A stretch of DNA of 5,592 nt from Chloroflexota bacterium. GTDB lineage: Bacteria; Chloroflexota; Anaerolineae; Anaerolineales; Villigracilaceae. A program made the position numbers and the translations under genes. The stretch spans positions 1-5,592 of the forward strand of contig VGOX01000173.1 of assembly GCA_016875755.1 (NCBI GenBank), written 5' to 3'. The notes under the pieces are model-generated. The model saw nothing but the letters and a program-made list of their open reading frames with translations, was not told the DNA's origin and did no database searches. The stretch's first letter is position 1. Every line of letters begins with the position of its first letter. Shown piece by piece: positions 1 to 5,592 of the stretch.

Positions 1-380
1 TTGTGGAAGAAGAATTTTCAGACAAAGTGCAGCGCCTCTTTTCCAAACAGGCTGAAGACACGCAGGCAGAATTTCATGTTCCTGATTTGTTCTATATCGA
101 ATGTGCCAACATCTTGTTGAAATACACCCGCCGCTTTGACCGTCCGCTGGAAGATTCACTGGCGGACTTGAAGGACCTGAACGAACTTGCCCTCACGGTT
201 ACATCTACAACTGAATTGATCGAAGATGCACTGAAATTGGCAAACGAGAAAAAACTCACCGCCTATGACGCTTGTTACGCTGTCCTCGCTCAAAAATTGG
301 ACTTGCCCCTCATCACCGCGGACGCTCCGCTTGCGAAGGCTATAGATTGGGCAGTGTGGATTGGGGATTTGGAAGTTTAG
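1..380 (+). CDS. PIN-domain (VapC-type) toxin/ribonuclease, 5'-truncated by the window edge
   Basis: The first complete codon is at base 3 and the frame ends at TAG 378-380, leaving 125 visible residues. They match the C-terminal four fifths of a PIN-domain protein. Three of the usual acidic metal-binding residues are visible, numbered from base 3: E33 in PDLFYIECANIL, D89 in TAYDACYAVLA and D107 in LITADAPLAKA. The first conserved Asp, normally in an N-terminal strand reading roughly VDASV-x-KWF, is missing. The visible start reads V-E-E-E, as expected just after that motif, so GTG at base 3 is probably an internal Val codon and the true start lies upstream. PIN proteins of this size are usually VapC toxins, Mg2+-dependent RNases held inactive by a VapB antitoxin encoded just upstream. 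Any such antitoxin gene would be off-window. Family assignment is fairly sure; the toxin role and RNA target are inferred. Confidence 0.82.
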   Translation, partial: VEEEFSDKVQRLFSKQAEDTQAEFHVPDLFYIECANILLKYTRRFDRPLEDSLADLKDLNELALTVTSTTELIEDALKLANEKKLTAYDACYAVLAQKLDLPLITADAPLAKAIDWAVWIGDLEV

Positions 381-502
381 GCGGACTTGCCCGAAGTGGA
401 CTTCCACAAACTGAGGCAGGGATTTATCTTGAATATTTTGTTGTATATTCATTTCTAAGGACTTTTTGAAATTATTTACTTTGAAGAAACAGGTAGCGTT
501 GA

Positions 503-1441
503 ATGAAGTATGGAATTACAAAAACAACATTTAGTTCACCAGGTTCTGTTGAAATCAACAAAAATGAATATGAGAAGATTCGCGATGCTAGAGAGAATTT
601 GTTCGAGACGCTTTTTCTTGAAGAAAAATTCGATCTAGTTGCTGAGAATTACTACGAATACGAAACCGAACTTCTTTCCATCGCCTCACGCATGATGGTT
701 TTTCACGACGATGATTATTTTTCAATGGGGGATGAAAGAAATCTTGTTGGAAGAAGAATTGCAAACTTAATGAGTGCTTGTAGATTGTATCTTGACCAAA
801 GTTCTCATCACTTGAATAAAATATATAAAGACATTCCTGATGTTGCTGCTGAAATTGAAATTGAAAAATCTAAAAAATATGACTCTGTGTTGGGCTACAG
901 GTTAATGGAGGCTTTGAGGAATTATACGCAGCATCGCGGATTTCCGATTCATACCGTTAGATTTTCTTCTAAGCGAGTTGGTGGTATTGAAAATTTTCAA
1001 TTGCTTCATAATGTAATCCCCTTACTTAAGCCTTTTGCTCTTGCAGAAGATGGGAAATTTAAGAAGTCAATTTTGAACGAACTTTTAGAGATTCAAAATG
1101 ATGAATATGTTGATATTCGTCCATTACTTCGCGAGTACATAGAGGCAATTGGCAAGTTACATGAATTGATTAGAGAGAAGATGAAATTAGATGTTCAGAA
1201 TTGGGAGGAGATTTTAAATAAGGTGTTCGATAGATATAAAGAGAAGTTTGGGGCTGATACATCATTGGTTGGACTTGCAATTGTTATCGAAAATGAAGTT
1301 GGTAAATGGGAAGAACATAAAACGATATTTTCAGAGTTTATAGAGAAAAGAAAGAAACTGGAACTTAAAAATAGATTTTTCAATAATTTACACAAAAAAT
1401 CTGCTTCGAATGAAGTTTTTCAGAAAAAAGAAAATTCTTGA
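503..1441 (+). CDS. Unrecognised helical protein with a HEPN-like RNxxxH motif
   Basis: This is a 312-residue, charged, soluble-looking protein with no signal peptide or membrane segment. I do not recognise a named family. Residues 139-144 read RNYTQH (bases 917-934): Arg, a polar Asn, then His five positions after the Arg. This is the Rx4-6H active-site signature of HEPN-superfamily RNases, and it lies within predicted helices, including a stretch at residues 85-110 (IANLMSACRLYLDQ...). The C-terminal third (about 205-312) is Lys/Glu-rich and probably helical or coiled. ATG 503 is preceded by a weak AGG (491-493). The gene is strikingly A+T-rich, with many AAT, AAA, GAA, TTT and ATT codons, unlike the trp genes downstream, which suggests recent acquisition. 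With the PIN gene upstream it may form a defence or toxin-type accessory segment. The existence of the gene is likely; the HEPN assignment rests on one motif and a helical context and is tentative. Confidence 0.72.
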   Translation: MKYGITKTTFSSPGSVEINKNEYEKIRDARENLFETLFLEEKFDLVAENYYEYETELLSIASRMMVFHDDDYFSMGDERNLVGRRIANLMSACRLYLDQSSHHLNKIYKDIPDVAAEIEIEKSKKYDSVLGYRLMEALRNYTQHRGFPIHTVRFSSKRVGGIENFQLLHNVIPLLKPFALAEDGKFKKSILNELLEIQNDEYVDIRPLLREYIEAIGKLHELIREKMKLDVQNWEEILNKVFDRYKEKFGADTSLVGLAIVIENEVGKWEEHKTIFSEFIEKRKKLELKNRFFNNLHKKSASNEVFQKKENS

Positions 1442-1450
1442 TTTTCCTCC

Positions 1451-1479
1451 TTGACACATCCCGCCCGCGGACGTAAAAT
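1451..1479 (+). promoter_or_regulatory. Sigma-70-type promoter of the trp operon
   Basis: The -35 box is TTGACA (1451-1456), a perfect consensus. A 17-bp spacer follows, then the -10 box TAAAAT (1474-1479), one mismatch from TATAAT. Transcription would start near A1487, about 17 bases before Stem I of the T-box leader, so position and strand fit an operon promoter. It begins 10 bases after the stop codon of the upstream A+T-rich gene, with no good terminator between, so some read-through from upstream is possible. Confidence 0.85.
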
Positions 1480-1493
1480 TTTGCCCAACATAT

Positions 1494-1530
<37 letters not shown>

Positions 1531-1749
1531 CGATTTCCAGAGAGCCAAGCGGAAGACGGTGCAAGCGAGGCAAAAGCGCAGAAGTCGAATGGACCTCCGA
1601 GTTGAGCAGACGAAAGTAGGGGCGGGGTCTTGTGCCACAAAGTGGTATTCCCCGACCAAAACGATTAGTCCAATACGGGCGCTCCCGTTATAGAGCAAGG
1701 GTATAACCGCCAATTGGCGACGTACCTGACAAAGTGACGCTGGCTTCCT

Positions 1750-1778
1750 TTCCTGTGTGCATCACGCAGGAATTTTTT
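1750..1778 (+). terminator. Stem III-position hairpin with a U6 tract (terminator-like)
   Basis: TTCCTGTGTG (1750-1759) pairs over all 10 positions with CACGCAGGAA (1763-1772), with one T-G wobble, around a 3-base CAT loop. TTTTTT (1773-1778) follows at once. By position, between the Stem IIA/B element and the antiterminator, this is the leader's Stem III. By shape it is a textbook intrinsic terminator. Both readings are possible; the structure itself is clear, its function is inferred. Confidence 0.7.
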
Positions 1779-1797
1779 GTTTAAAACGGCGTTTAAC

Positions 1798-1832
1798 TTG
1801 GGTGGCACCACGAGATTTTCCTCTCGTCCCAA
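1798..1832 (+). promoter_or_regulatory. T-box antiterminator
   Basis: Helix A1 is TTGGG (1798-1802) with CCCAA (1828-1832). The 7-base bulge is TGGCACC (1803-1809), the standard UGGNACC form. Helix A2 is ACGAG (1810-1814) with CTCGT (1823-1827), closed by an 8-base loop. TGGC in the bulge would pair with the free GCCA end of uncharged tRNA-Trp. The 3' half is shared with the terminator that follows, so the two folds exclude each other. Confidence 0.93.
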
Positions 1833-1855
1833 TGGACAGGAGGGGATTTTAATTT
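1820..1855 (+). terminator. Regulated T-box terminator
   Basis: CCTCTCGTCC (1820-1829) pairs with GGACAGGAGG (1834-1843) around a CAAT loop, with one wobble (T1824-G1839) and one C-A mismatch (C1825-A1838). The interrupted T-rich tract ATTTTAATTT (1846-1855) follows. Bases 1823-1830 are also the 3' side of the antiterminator, so the stem forms only when no uncharged tRNA is bound. The U tract is weaker than that after the hairpin at 1750-1772. Confidence 0.87.
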
Positions 1856-1857
1856 AA

Positions 1858-1908
1858 CGATATTCGAACATCGATATTCGGTCTTCGAGTATCCAATATC
1901 GAATATCG
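1858..1908 (+). repeat. Heptamer inverted-repeat array before trpE (unit CGATATT / AATATCG)
   Basis: The left arm is four 7-bp units: CGATATT, CGAACAT, CGATATT, CGGTCTT (1858-1885). After two bases the right arm is AGTATCC, AATATCG, AATATCG (1888-1908), whose main unit is the exact reverse complement of CGATATT. CGATATTCG at 1858-1866 can pair fully with CGAATATCG at 1900-1908. The array lies between the T-box terminator and the trpE Shine-Dalgarno AAGGAG (1911-1916), so it is in the 5' UTR and may form a hairpin there. Its function is unknown; it shares its plan, but not its sequence, with the arrays before trpS and trpGD. Confidence 0.8.
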
Positions 1909-1922
1909 AAAAGGAGCGTCAA

Positions 1923-3356
1923 ATGCTACTTGAATCAACTCAAGTCCAAACCATCAACCGCGAAATTTCCGCTGACCTCGAGACGCCCGTCAGCCTGTAT
2001 CTCAAACTGCGTGGCGACGGCGCGTCGTTTCTGTTGGAGTCTGTGGAAGGCGGGGAGCGCATCGCGCGCTATTCGTTCATCGGAGTCCAGCCGCGCGCGG
2101 AATATATTTTGCGCGACGAAGAGATCGAGATCAAAGACGAACATGGCTCGCGCACTACACACGTCGAAGGCGACCCAACGCGCTTTCTGCAAAATGAAAT
2201 GGATCGCTTTCCCGCTGTCCGCGTGCCGAACGCGCCGCGCTTCACGGGTGGGTTGGTGGGCTTTCTCGGGTTCGAGTCGGTTCGGTTTTTTGAACCAACC
2301 CTAAAGTCCAGAATGAAGTGCGCGAGCATCCCCGACGGCATCTACATGCTGGCAGACACCGTCGTCGCCTTTGACCATGCGCGTCGCAGCATCTTCCTCA
2401 TCGCTAATGTGTTGGACGGTAACACCGAAGCCGCGAATCAAAAACTGGACGCGATCGCCGCTCGCATCGAACAGCCGCTGCCGCCCGCGCCGAAGGTCAT
2501 GGTCAAACCGTCGAAGGTCAAGTCGAATCACACGCAGGGCACGTATGAAGATATGGTGCGCGCTGCGAAGGAAAATATTTTGGCGGGCGATATTTTTCAG
2601 GTGGTGCTTTCGCAAAGATTTACGCGTGAAACCAACGTCGAGCCGTTCGATGTTTATCGCGCCGTGCGCCGCCTCAACCCGTCGCCATACATGTTCTTTT
2701 TTGATTTCGGAACCGTGGATGGCGAGCCGCTCTATCTGTGCGGATCGTCGCCTGAGATGTTTGTGCGTTTGGAAGGAAGAACCGCCTCGCTCCGCCCGAT
2801 CGCTGGGACGCGACCCCGAGGGGCAGACAACGCCGCTGACGACGCTCTCGCGCAAGAACTCCTCGCCGACCCGAAGGAACGCGCCGAGCATGTCATGCTC
2901 GTTGACCTCGGACGTAACGACCTCGGGCGCGTGTGTGAATATGGCACGGTGCGCGTTTCGGATTTCTTCACGGTCGAAAAATATTCACACGTCATGCACA
3001 TCGTCTCGCATGTCGAAGGGAAGTTGAAACCTGAACTGACCGCCTTCGATCTGGTGAGTGCCGCTTTCCCCGCAGGGACGGTCAGCGGAGCCCCGAAAGT
3101 CCGCGCGTTGGATATCATCGCCGACCTCGAACCCGACGCGCGCGGTGTCTACGCAGGCATGGTCGGCTACTTCGGCTTCGACGGCGCGATGGACACCTGC
3201 CTCGCCATCCGCACCATGGTCGGGCGCGGCAACACCGTCAGCGTGCAAGCAGGCGCAGGCATCGTCGCAGATTCGAATCCCACCGCCGAATTTCAAGAGA
3301 CGGTGAATAAGGCAAGTGCGATGTTGAGAGCGATTGACGTGGCAGAGCAAGGATGA
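1923..3356 (+). CDS. trpE: Anthranilate synthase component I
   Basis: Catalyses the first step of the tryptophan branch, chorismate plus an amino group from glutamine to anthranilate, with the TrpG amidotransferase; cytoplasmic. The 477 residues are close to the usual length and show both family domains. The N-terminal domain (about 10-170) has LLES at 37-40, the element of the tryptophan feedback site, so allosteric inhibition is likely retained. The C-terminal chorismate-binding domain (about 205-472) has NPSPYMFFF (252-260), PIAGTRPRG (292-300), DLGRNDLGRV (328-337), FPAGTVSGAPK (382-392), GVYAGMVGYF (408-417) and QAGAGIVADS (442-451). These favour TrpE over PabB or salicylate/isochorismate relatives, and the operon context settles it. 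ATG 1923 has AAGGAG (1911-1916) 6 bases upstream. The gene is first in the operon behind the Trp T-box. Its last codons and stop (CAA GGA TGA) already belong to the heptamer array that follows, so the final residues may be a by-product of that array. Confidence 0.97.
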   Translation: MLLESTQVQTINREISADLETPVSLYLKLRGDGASFLLESVEGGERIARYSFIGVQPRAEYILRDEEIEIKDEHGSRTTHVEGDPTRFLQNEMDRFPAVRVPNAPRFTGGLVGFLGFESVRFFEPTLKSRMKCASIPDGIYMLADTVVAFDHARRSIFLIANVLDGNTEAANQKLDAIAARIEQPLPPAPKVMVKPSKVKSNHTQGTYEDMVRAAKENILAGDIFQVVLSQRFTRETNVEPFDVYRAVRRLNPSPYMFFFDFGTVDGEPLYLCGSSPEMFVRLEGRTASLRPIAGTRPRGADNAADDALAQELLADPKERAEHVMLVDLGRNDLGRVCEYGTVRVSDFFTVEKYSHVMHIVSHVEGKLKPELTAFDLVSAAFPAGTVSGAPKVRALDIIADLEPDARGVYAGMVGYFGFDGAMDTCLAIRTMVGRGNTVSVQAGAGIVADSNPTAEFQETVNKASAMLRAIDVAEQG

Positions 3357-3431
3357 AGGATGAATTATGAAGAATGAATTTTCTTTCGTCTTTCATCTTT
3401 CTTCATCCCTCATCCTTCCGCCTTCATCCTT
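3349..3431 (+). repeat. Heptamer inverted-repeat array between trpE and trpS (unit AAGGATG / CATCCTT)
   Basis: The left arm (3349-3376) reads AAGGATG, AAGGATG, AATTATG, AAGAATG. The right arm reads CGTCTTT, CATCTTT (3387-3400), a 3-base slip, then CATCCCT, CATCCTT, CCGCCTT, CATCCTT (3404-3431). CATCCTT is the exact reverse complement of AAGGATG, and AAGGATGAAGG (3349-3359) pairs perfectly with CCTTCATCCTT (3421-3431). The array starts inside the last codons of trpE and ends 6 bases before the AAAGGA Shine-Dalgarno of trpS (3438-3443). No U tract follows, so it does not look like a terminator. It could act as an mRNA-stabilising or decoupling hairpin, or be a neutral repeat. Confidence 0.85.
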
Positions 3432-3451
3432 AATTTGAAAGGAACCTAATT

Positions 3452-4495
3452 ATGAAACCTAGACTATTAACCGGTGATCGCCCCACAGGACGCCTGCATC
3501 TCGGACATTACGTCGGCTCGCTCTCGAACCGCGTGCGCTTGCAGCATCAATACGACTCCTTCTTCATCATTGCAGACTTGCACACGCTGACCACCAAGCC
3601 CGAGCCTCAATACATCAAAGAGATTCCAACCTTTATCCGTGACATTGTGTTGGACTATCTCGCCGTCGGCATTGATCCAAACGTCAGCACCATCTTCGTG
3701 CAGTCGGCTGTGCCTGAAACCTTCCAGTTGAATCTGCTGTTTGAAATGCTCGTCACCGTTCCACGCCTGGAACGTATGCCCACCCTCAAAGATATGGCGC
3801 GCGACGCCAATATGGACTCTATGCCCTTTGGTCTGCTCGGTTATCCCGTTCTGCAAGCCGTGGACATTCTCCTCCCGCGCGCGCAAGCCGTCCCCGTCGG
3901 GCGCGACAATCAATCGCATGTTGAACTCGCCCGCGAAATGGCGCGTCGCTTCAATAATCTCTACGGCGAAGTCTTCCCTGAACCTGAATCCATCATTGGT
4001 GATGTTCCGCTCTTGGTTGGCACAGACGGACAGAACAAAATGTCCAAGTCGCTCAACAACTCCATTTATCTCTCCGATGACGCCGAGACGGTCAAGCAAA
4101 AAGTAATGAACATGTACACCGACCCGAAACGCCTCCGCGCCACCGACCCTGGAACGGTCGAAGGCAACCCCGTATTCATCTACCACGACGCATTCAATCC
4201 CTCCTACGCCGAAGTGGACGACCTCAAGGAACGCTACCGCCAGGGCAAAGTCGGCGACGTGGAAGTCAAGGAAAAACTTGCCCGCGCCATCAACAACTTC
4301 CTCGAACCCATCCGCGAAAAACGCGCCTACTTCCTCGCCCATCCCATGATCCCGCGCGACGTCCTCGCCAACGGCATCCGCCGCATGCAAGTCGAAGCCA
4401 AACAGACCATGGAACTCGTCCGCGAGAAAACAGGCTTGTCCTACTCGCTCGATCTGTTCGCAGATGAATTGGATATTTTCGGGAACGAAGACTGA
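3452..4495 (+). CDS. trpS: Tryptophanyl-tRNA synthetase
   Basis: Class I aminoacyl-tRNA synthetase that attaches Trp to tRNA-Trp using ATP; cytoplasmic, normally a dimer. The 347 residues fit the family. The Rossmann fold begins with LLTGDRPTGRLHLGH (5-19), where HLGH (16-19) is the HIGH signature. VPVGRDNQSHVELAREMARRFNN (147-169) is the substrate-pocket segment, and KMSKS stands at 196-200, followed by the C-terminal tRNA-binding helical part. The TGDRPTG..HLGH start and the GRDNQSHVE segment differ from the commoner SGIQPSG..T(I/L)GN and GEDQKQH forms. I take this to be the divergent TrpRS clade also seen as the enzyme of lactic acid bacteria and as second copies elsewhere (from memory). 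Whether it is the cell's only TrpRS cannot be told. ATG 3452 has AAAGGA 8 bases upstream. Placed between trpE and trpGD, it should share their T-box control. A 355-codon open frame on the opposite strand is a codon-bias shadow. Confidence 0.96.
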   Translation: MKPRLLTGDRPTGRLHLGHYVGSLSNRVRLQHQYDSFFIIADLHTLTTKPEPQYIKEIPTFIRDIVLDYLAVGIDPNVSTIFVQSAVPETFQLNLLFEMLVTVPRLERMPTLKDMARDANMDSMPFGLLGYPVLQAVDILLPRAQAVPVGRDNQSHVELAREMARRFNNLYGEVFPEPESIIGDVPLLVGTDGQNKMSKSLNNSIYLSDDAETVKQKVMNMYTDPKRLRATDPGTVEGNPVFIYHDAFNPSYAEVDDLKERYRQGKVGDVEVKEKLARAINNFLEPIREKRAYFLAHPMIPRDVLANGIRRMQVEAKQTMELVREKTGLSYSLDLFADELDIFGNED

Positions 4496-4559
4496 CCATA
4501 GACCATAGACGACAGACCATGGATGTTCTTCCATCGTCTATCGTCCGCCGTCCATCGTC
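4494..4559 (+). repeat. Heptamer inverted-repeat array between trpS and trpGD (unit GACCATA / (C/T)ATCGTC)
   Basis: The left arm is four exact 7-bp steps: GACCATA, GACCATA, GACGACA, GACCATG (4494-4521). A 10-base loop follows (4522-4531), then four more steps: CATCGTC, TATCGTC, CGCCGTC, CATCGTC (4532-4559). Every right-arm unit ends GTC, the complement of the GAC that opens every left-arm unit. ATAGACGA (4505-4512) pairs perfectly with TCGTCTAT (4534-4541), and ATGG (4519-4522) can pair with CCAT (4531-4534). The first unit overlaps the trpS stop codon by two bases, and the array ends 7 bases before the GGAG Shine-Dalgarno of trpGD (4567-4570). No U tract follows it. Confidence 0.87.
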
Positions 4560-4577
4560 ACTCCTTGGAGAAATAAC

Positions 4578-5592
4578 ATGTTAGTGCTCATAGATAACTA
4601 CGATTCTTTTACTTATAACTTGGTGCAATACTTCGGCGAACTCGGCGCGGACATTCGCGTGTACCGCAACGACCAGATCTCTCTGAACGAACTCATCGCC
4701 CTCAAGCCCGACCACCTCGTCATCTCCCCAGGTCCAGGCGAACCTCTCAAAGATGGCGGCGTCTCACCTGAAGCCGTCAAATACTTCACGGGCAAAGTCC
4801 CCGTGCTCGGTGTCTGTCTCGGGCATCAATGCCTCTGCGCCATCTACGGCGGCAAAGTGGACCGTGCTCCGCGCCTCAGGCACGGCAAGACCTCGCCCGT
4901 CAAACACAATCAACAGGGCATCTTCAAAGACATCCCGACTCCATTCGAAGCCATGCGCTATCACTCGCTCGTCGTCTACGAACCGATCCCCGCCGAACTC
5001 GAAGTCATCGCCCAAACCGACGAAGGCGAAGTGATGGGACTCAAGCACAAGCAGCATCCGACCTACGGCGTGCAGTTCCACCCCGAGTCGATCCTGACCG
5101 AGCACGGCAAGCAACTGCTCAAAAACTTCCTCGACATCAAGTTCGCTCCGCCGCCATCGACCAAACCTGTCATGCTCAAGCCGTTCATTGCCAAAGTTAT
5201 CAACCGCACAGACCTCACCGACCTCGAAGCCGAAGAAGCAATGACCGTTATCATGACAGGCGGCGCGACCCCCGCGCAAATCGGTTCGTATCTGACTGCG
5301 CTGCGCATGAAAGGCGAGACTATTCCCGAGATCACAGGCTCCGTCCGCGCCATGCGTAACGTCGCGGTGAAGGTCAACGTCAACTCAACCGACCCCATCT
5401 ACGACATCGTCGGCACAGGCGGCGACGGCGCGCACACGTTCAACATTTCCACTGCCGCTGCGTTCGTCCTCGCTGGCACAGGACGCAAAGTCGCCAAGCA
5501 CGGCAACCGCGCCGCGTCCTCTCAATGCGGCAGCGCCGATGTCCTCTCCGCGCTCGGCGTCAACCTCGACCTCACGCCCGACCAAGTCGCCA
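4578..5592 (+). CDS. trpGD: Anthranilate synthase component II / anthranilate phosphoribosyltransferase fusion, 3' end off-window
   Basis: The frame is open from ATG 4578 to the right edge (338 codons). The N-terminal part (about 1-190) is a class I glutamine amidotransferase: IDNYDSFTYN (5-14), oxyanion-loop PGPGEP (51-56), nucleophile C80 in GVCLGHQ, and H168/E170 in VQFHPES. It supplies ammonia from glutamine to TrpE. A short Pro-rich linker (190-197) leads into TrpD from about 199, which transfers phosphoribose from PRPP to anthranilate. Visible there are MTGGATPAQIGSYLTALRMKGE (226-247), PRPP-binding GTGGDG (279-284), NISTAAAFV (289-297) and KHGNRAASSQCGSADVL (307-323). The catalytic core is intact as far as seen; roughly the last 200 residues of TrpD are missing because of the window end. 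GGAG (4567-4570) lies 7 bases before ATG. Fused TrpGD is known from E. coli and others. The G domain alone could be bifunctional TrpG/PabA, but the fusion points to tryptophan. Confidence 0.95.
   Translation, partial: MLVLIDNYDSFTYNLVQYFGELGADIRVYRNDQISLNELIALKPDHLVISPGPGEPLKDGGVSPEAVKYFTGKVPVLGVCLGHQCLCAIYGGKVDRAPRLRHGKTSPVKHNQQGIFKDIPTPFEAMRYHSLVVYEPIPAELEVIAQTDEGEVMGLKHKQHPTYGVQFHPESILTEHGKQLLKNFLDIKFAPPPSTKPVMLKPFIAKVINRTDLTDLEAEEAMTVIMTGGATPAQIGSYLTALRMKGETIPEITGSVRAMRNVAVKVNVNSTDPIYDIVGTGGDGAHTFNISTAAAFVLAGTGRKVAKHGNRAASSQCGSADVLSALGVNLDLTPDQVA

Noticed and set aside
3..5. GTG at base 3 as the true start of the PIN protein
   Set aside because: Starting here would remove the first catalytic Asp strand; the residues V-E-E-E fit the inside of a PIN domain, so the start is more likely off-window.
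371..405. GGAAGT / ACTTCC inverted repeat after the PIN gene
   Set aside because: It has only six pairs around a long loop, no T tract follows, and it overlaps coding sequence; it is likely chance.
1430..1446. Hairpin GAAAAT / ATTTTC at the end of the A+T-rich gene as a terminator
   Set aside because: The stem is six A/T-dominated pairs and is followed by CTCC, not a U tract.
3349..3431. CRISPR array or Rho-independent terminator in the spacer repeats
   Set aside because: The units are 7 bp with no spacers between them, which excludes CRISPR; no U tract follows the inverted arms, and trpS must be transcribed through it.
3467..4534. Long open frame (355 codons) on the minus strand opposite trpS
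   Set aside because: It mirrors a confirmed trpS gene with biased codons, has no recognisable motif, and its start would lie in the heptamer array; it is a shadow frame.
4764..5279. Minus-strand open frame of 171 codons opposite trpGD
   Set aside because: The opposite strand encodes an unmistakable TrpG-TrpD with catalytic residues in place; this frame has no family features.

Overview
The window holds the 3' part of a small accessory region followed by the start of a tryptophan operon, all on the + strand. The trp genes are moderately G+C-rich. They are preceded by a tRNA-sensing T-box leader and separated by spacers built of heptamer repeats in inverted pairs. A T-box on trp genes and this kind of spacer would suit a Chloroflexota bacterium, perhaps Anaerolineae. 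That placement is inference from style, not from any marker gene.

Region 1-1441 (accessory): a PIN-domain (VapC-type) toxin gene whose 5' end lies outside the window, then a clearly A+T-rich gene for an unrecognised, mostly helical 312-residue protein. The latter contains one R-N-x3-H motif typical of HEPN ribonucleases. The 122 bases between them show no convincing promoter or terminator.

Region 1442-1922 (regulatory, no gene): a near-consensus sigma-70 promoter (TTGACA, 17 bp, TAAAAT) starts 10 bases after the accessory gene. It is followed by a complete T-box riboswitch with a UGG (Trp) specifier, a Stem III-like hairpin with its own U tract, the antiterminator with bulge UGGCACC, a competing terminator, a heptamer inverted-repeat array and the trpE Shine-Dalgarno sequence.

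Region 1923-5592 (trp operon): trpE (anthranilate synthase component I), trpS (tryptophanyl-tRNA synthetase) and the first 338 codons of a trpG-trpD fusion that runs off the right edge. TrpE and the TrpG domain together make anthranilate from chorismate and glutamine, and the TrpD domain adds phosphoribose from PRPP. TrpS consumes the tryptophan. Since uncharged tRNA-Trp should switch the leader on, biosynthesis and charging of Trp appear to be under one control. Later trp genes (C, F, B, A) would be expected downstream but cannot be seen.

The most unusual signal is in the spacers before trpE, trpS and trpGD. Each is an array of 7-bp units on one side and their reverse complements on the other. 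Each uses a different heptamer, and two of the arrays begin inside the stop codon region of the preceding gene.
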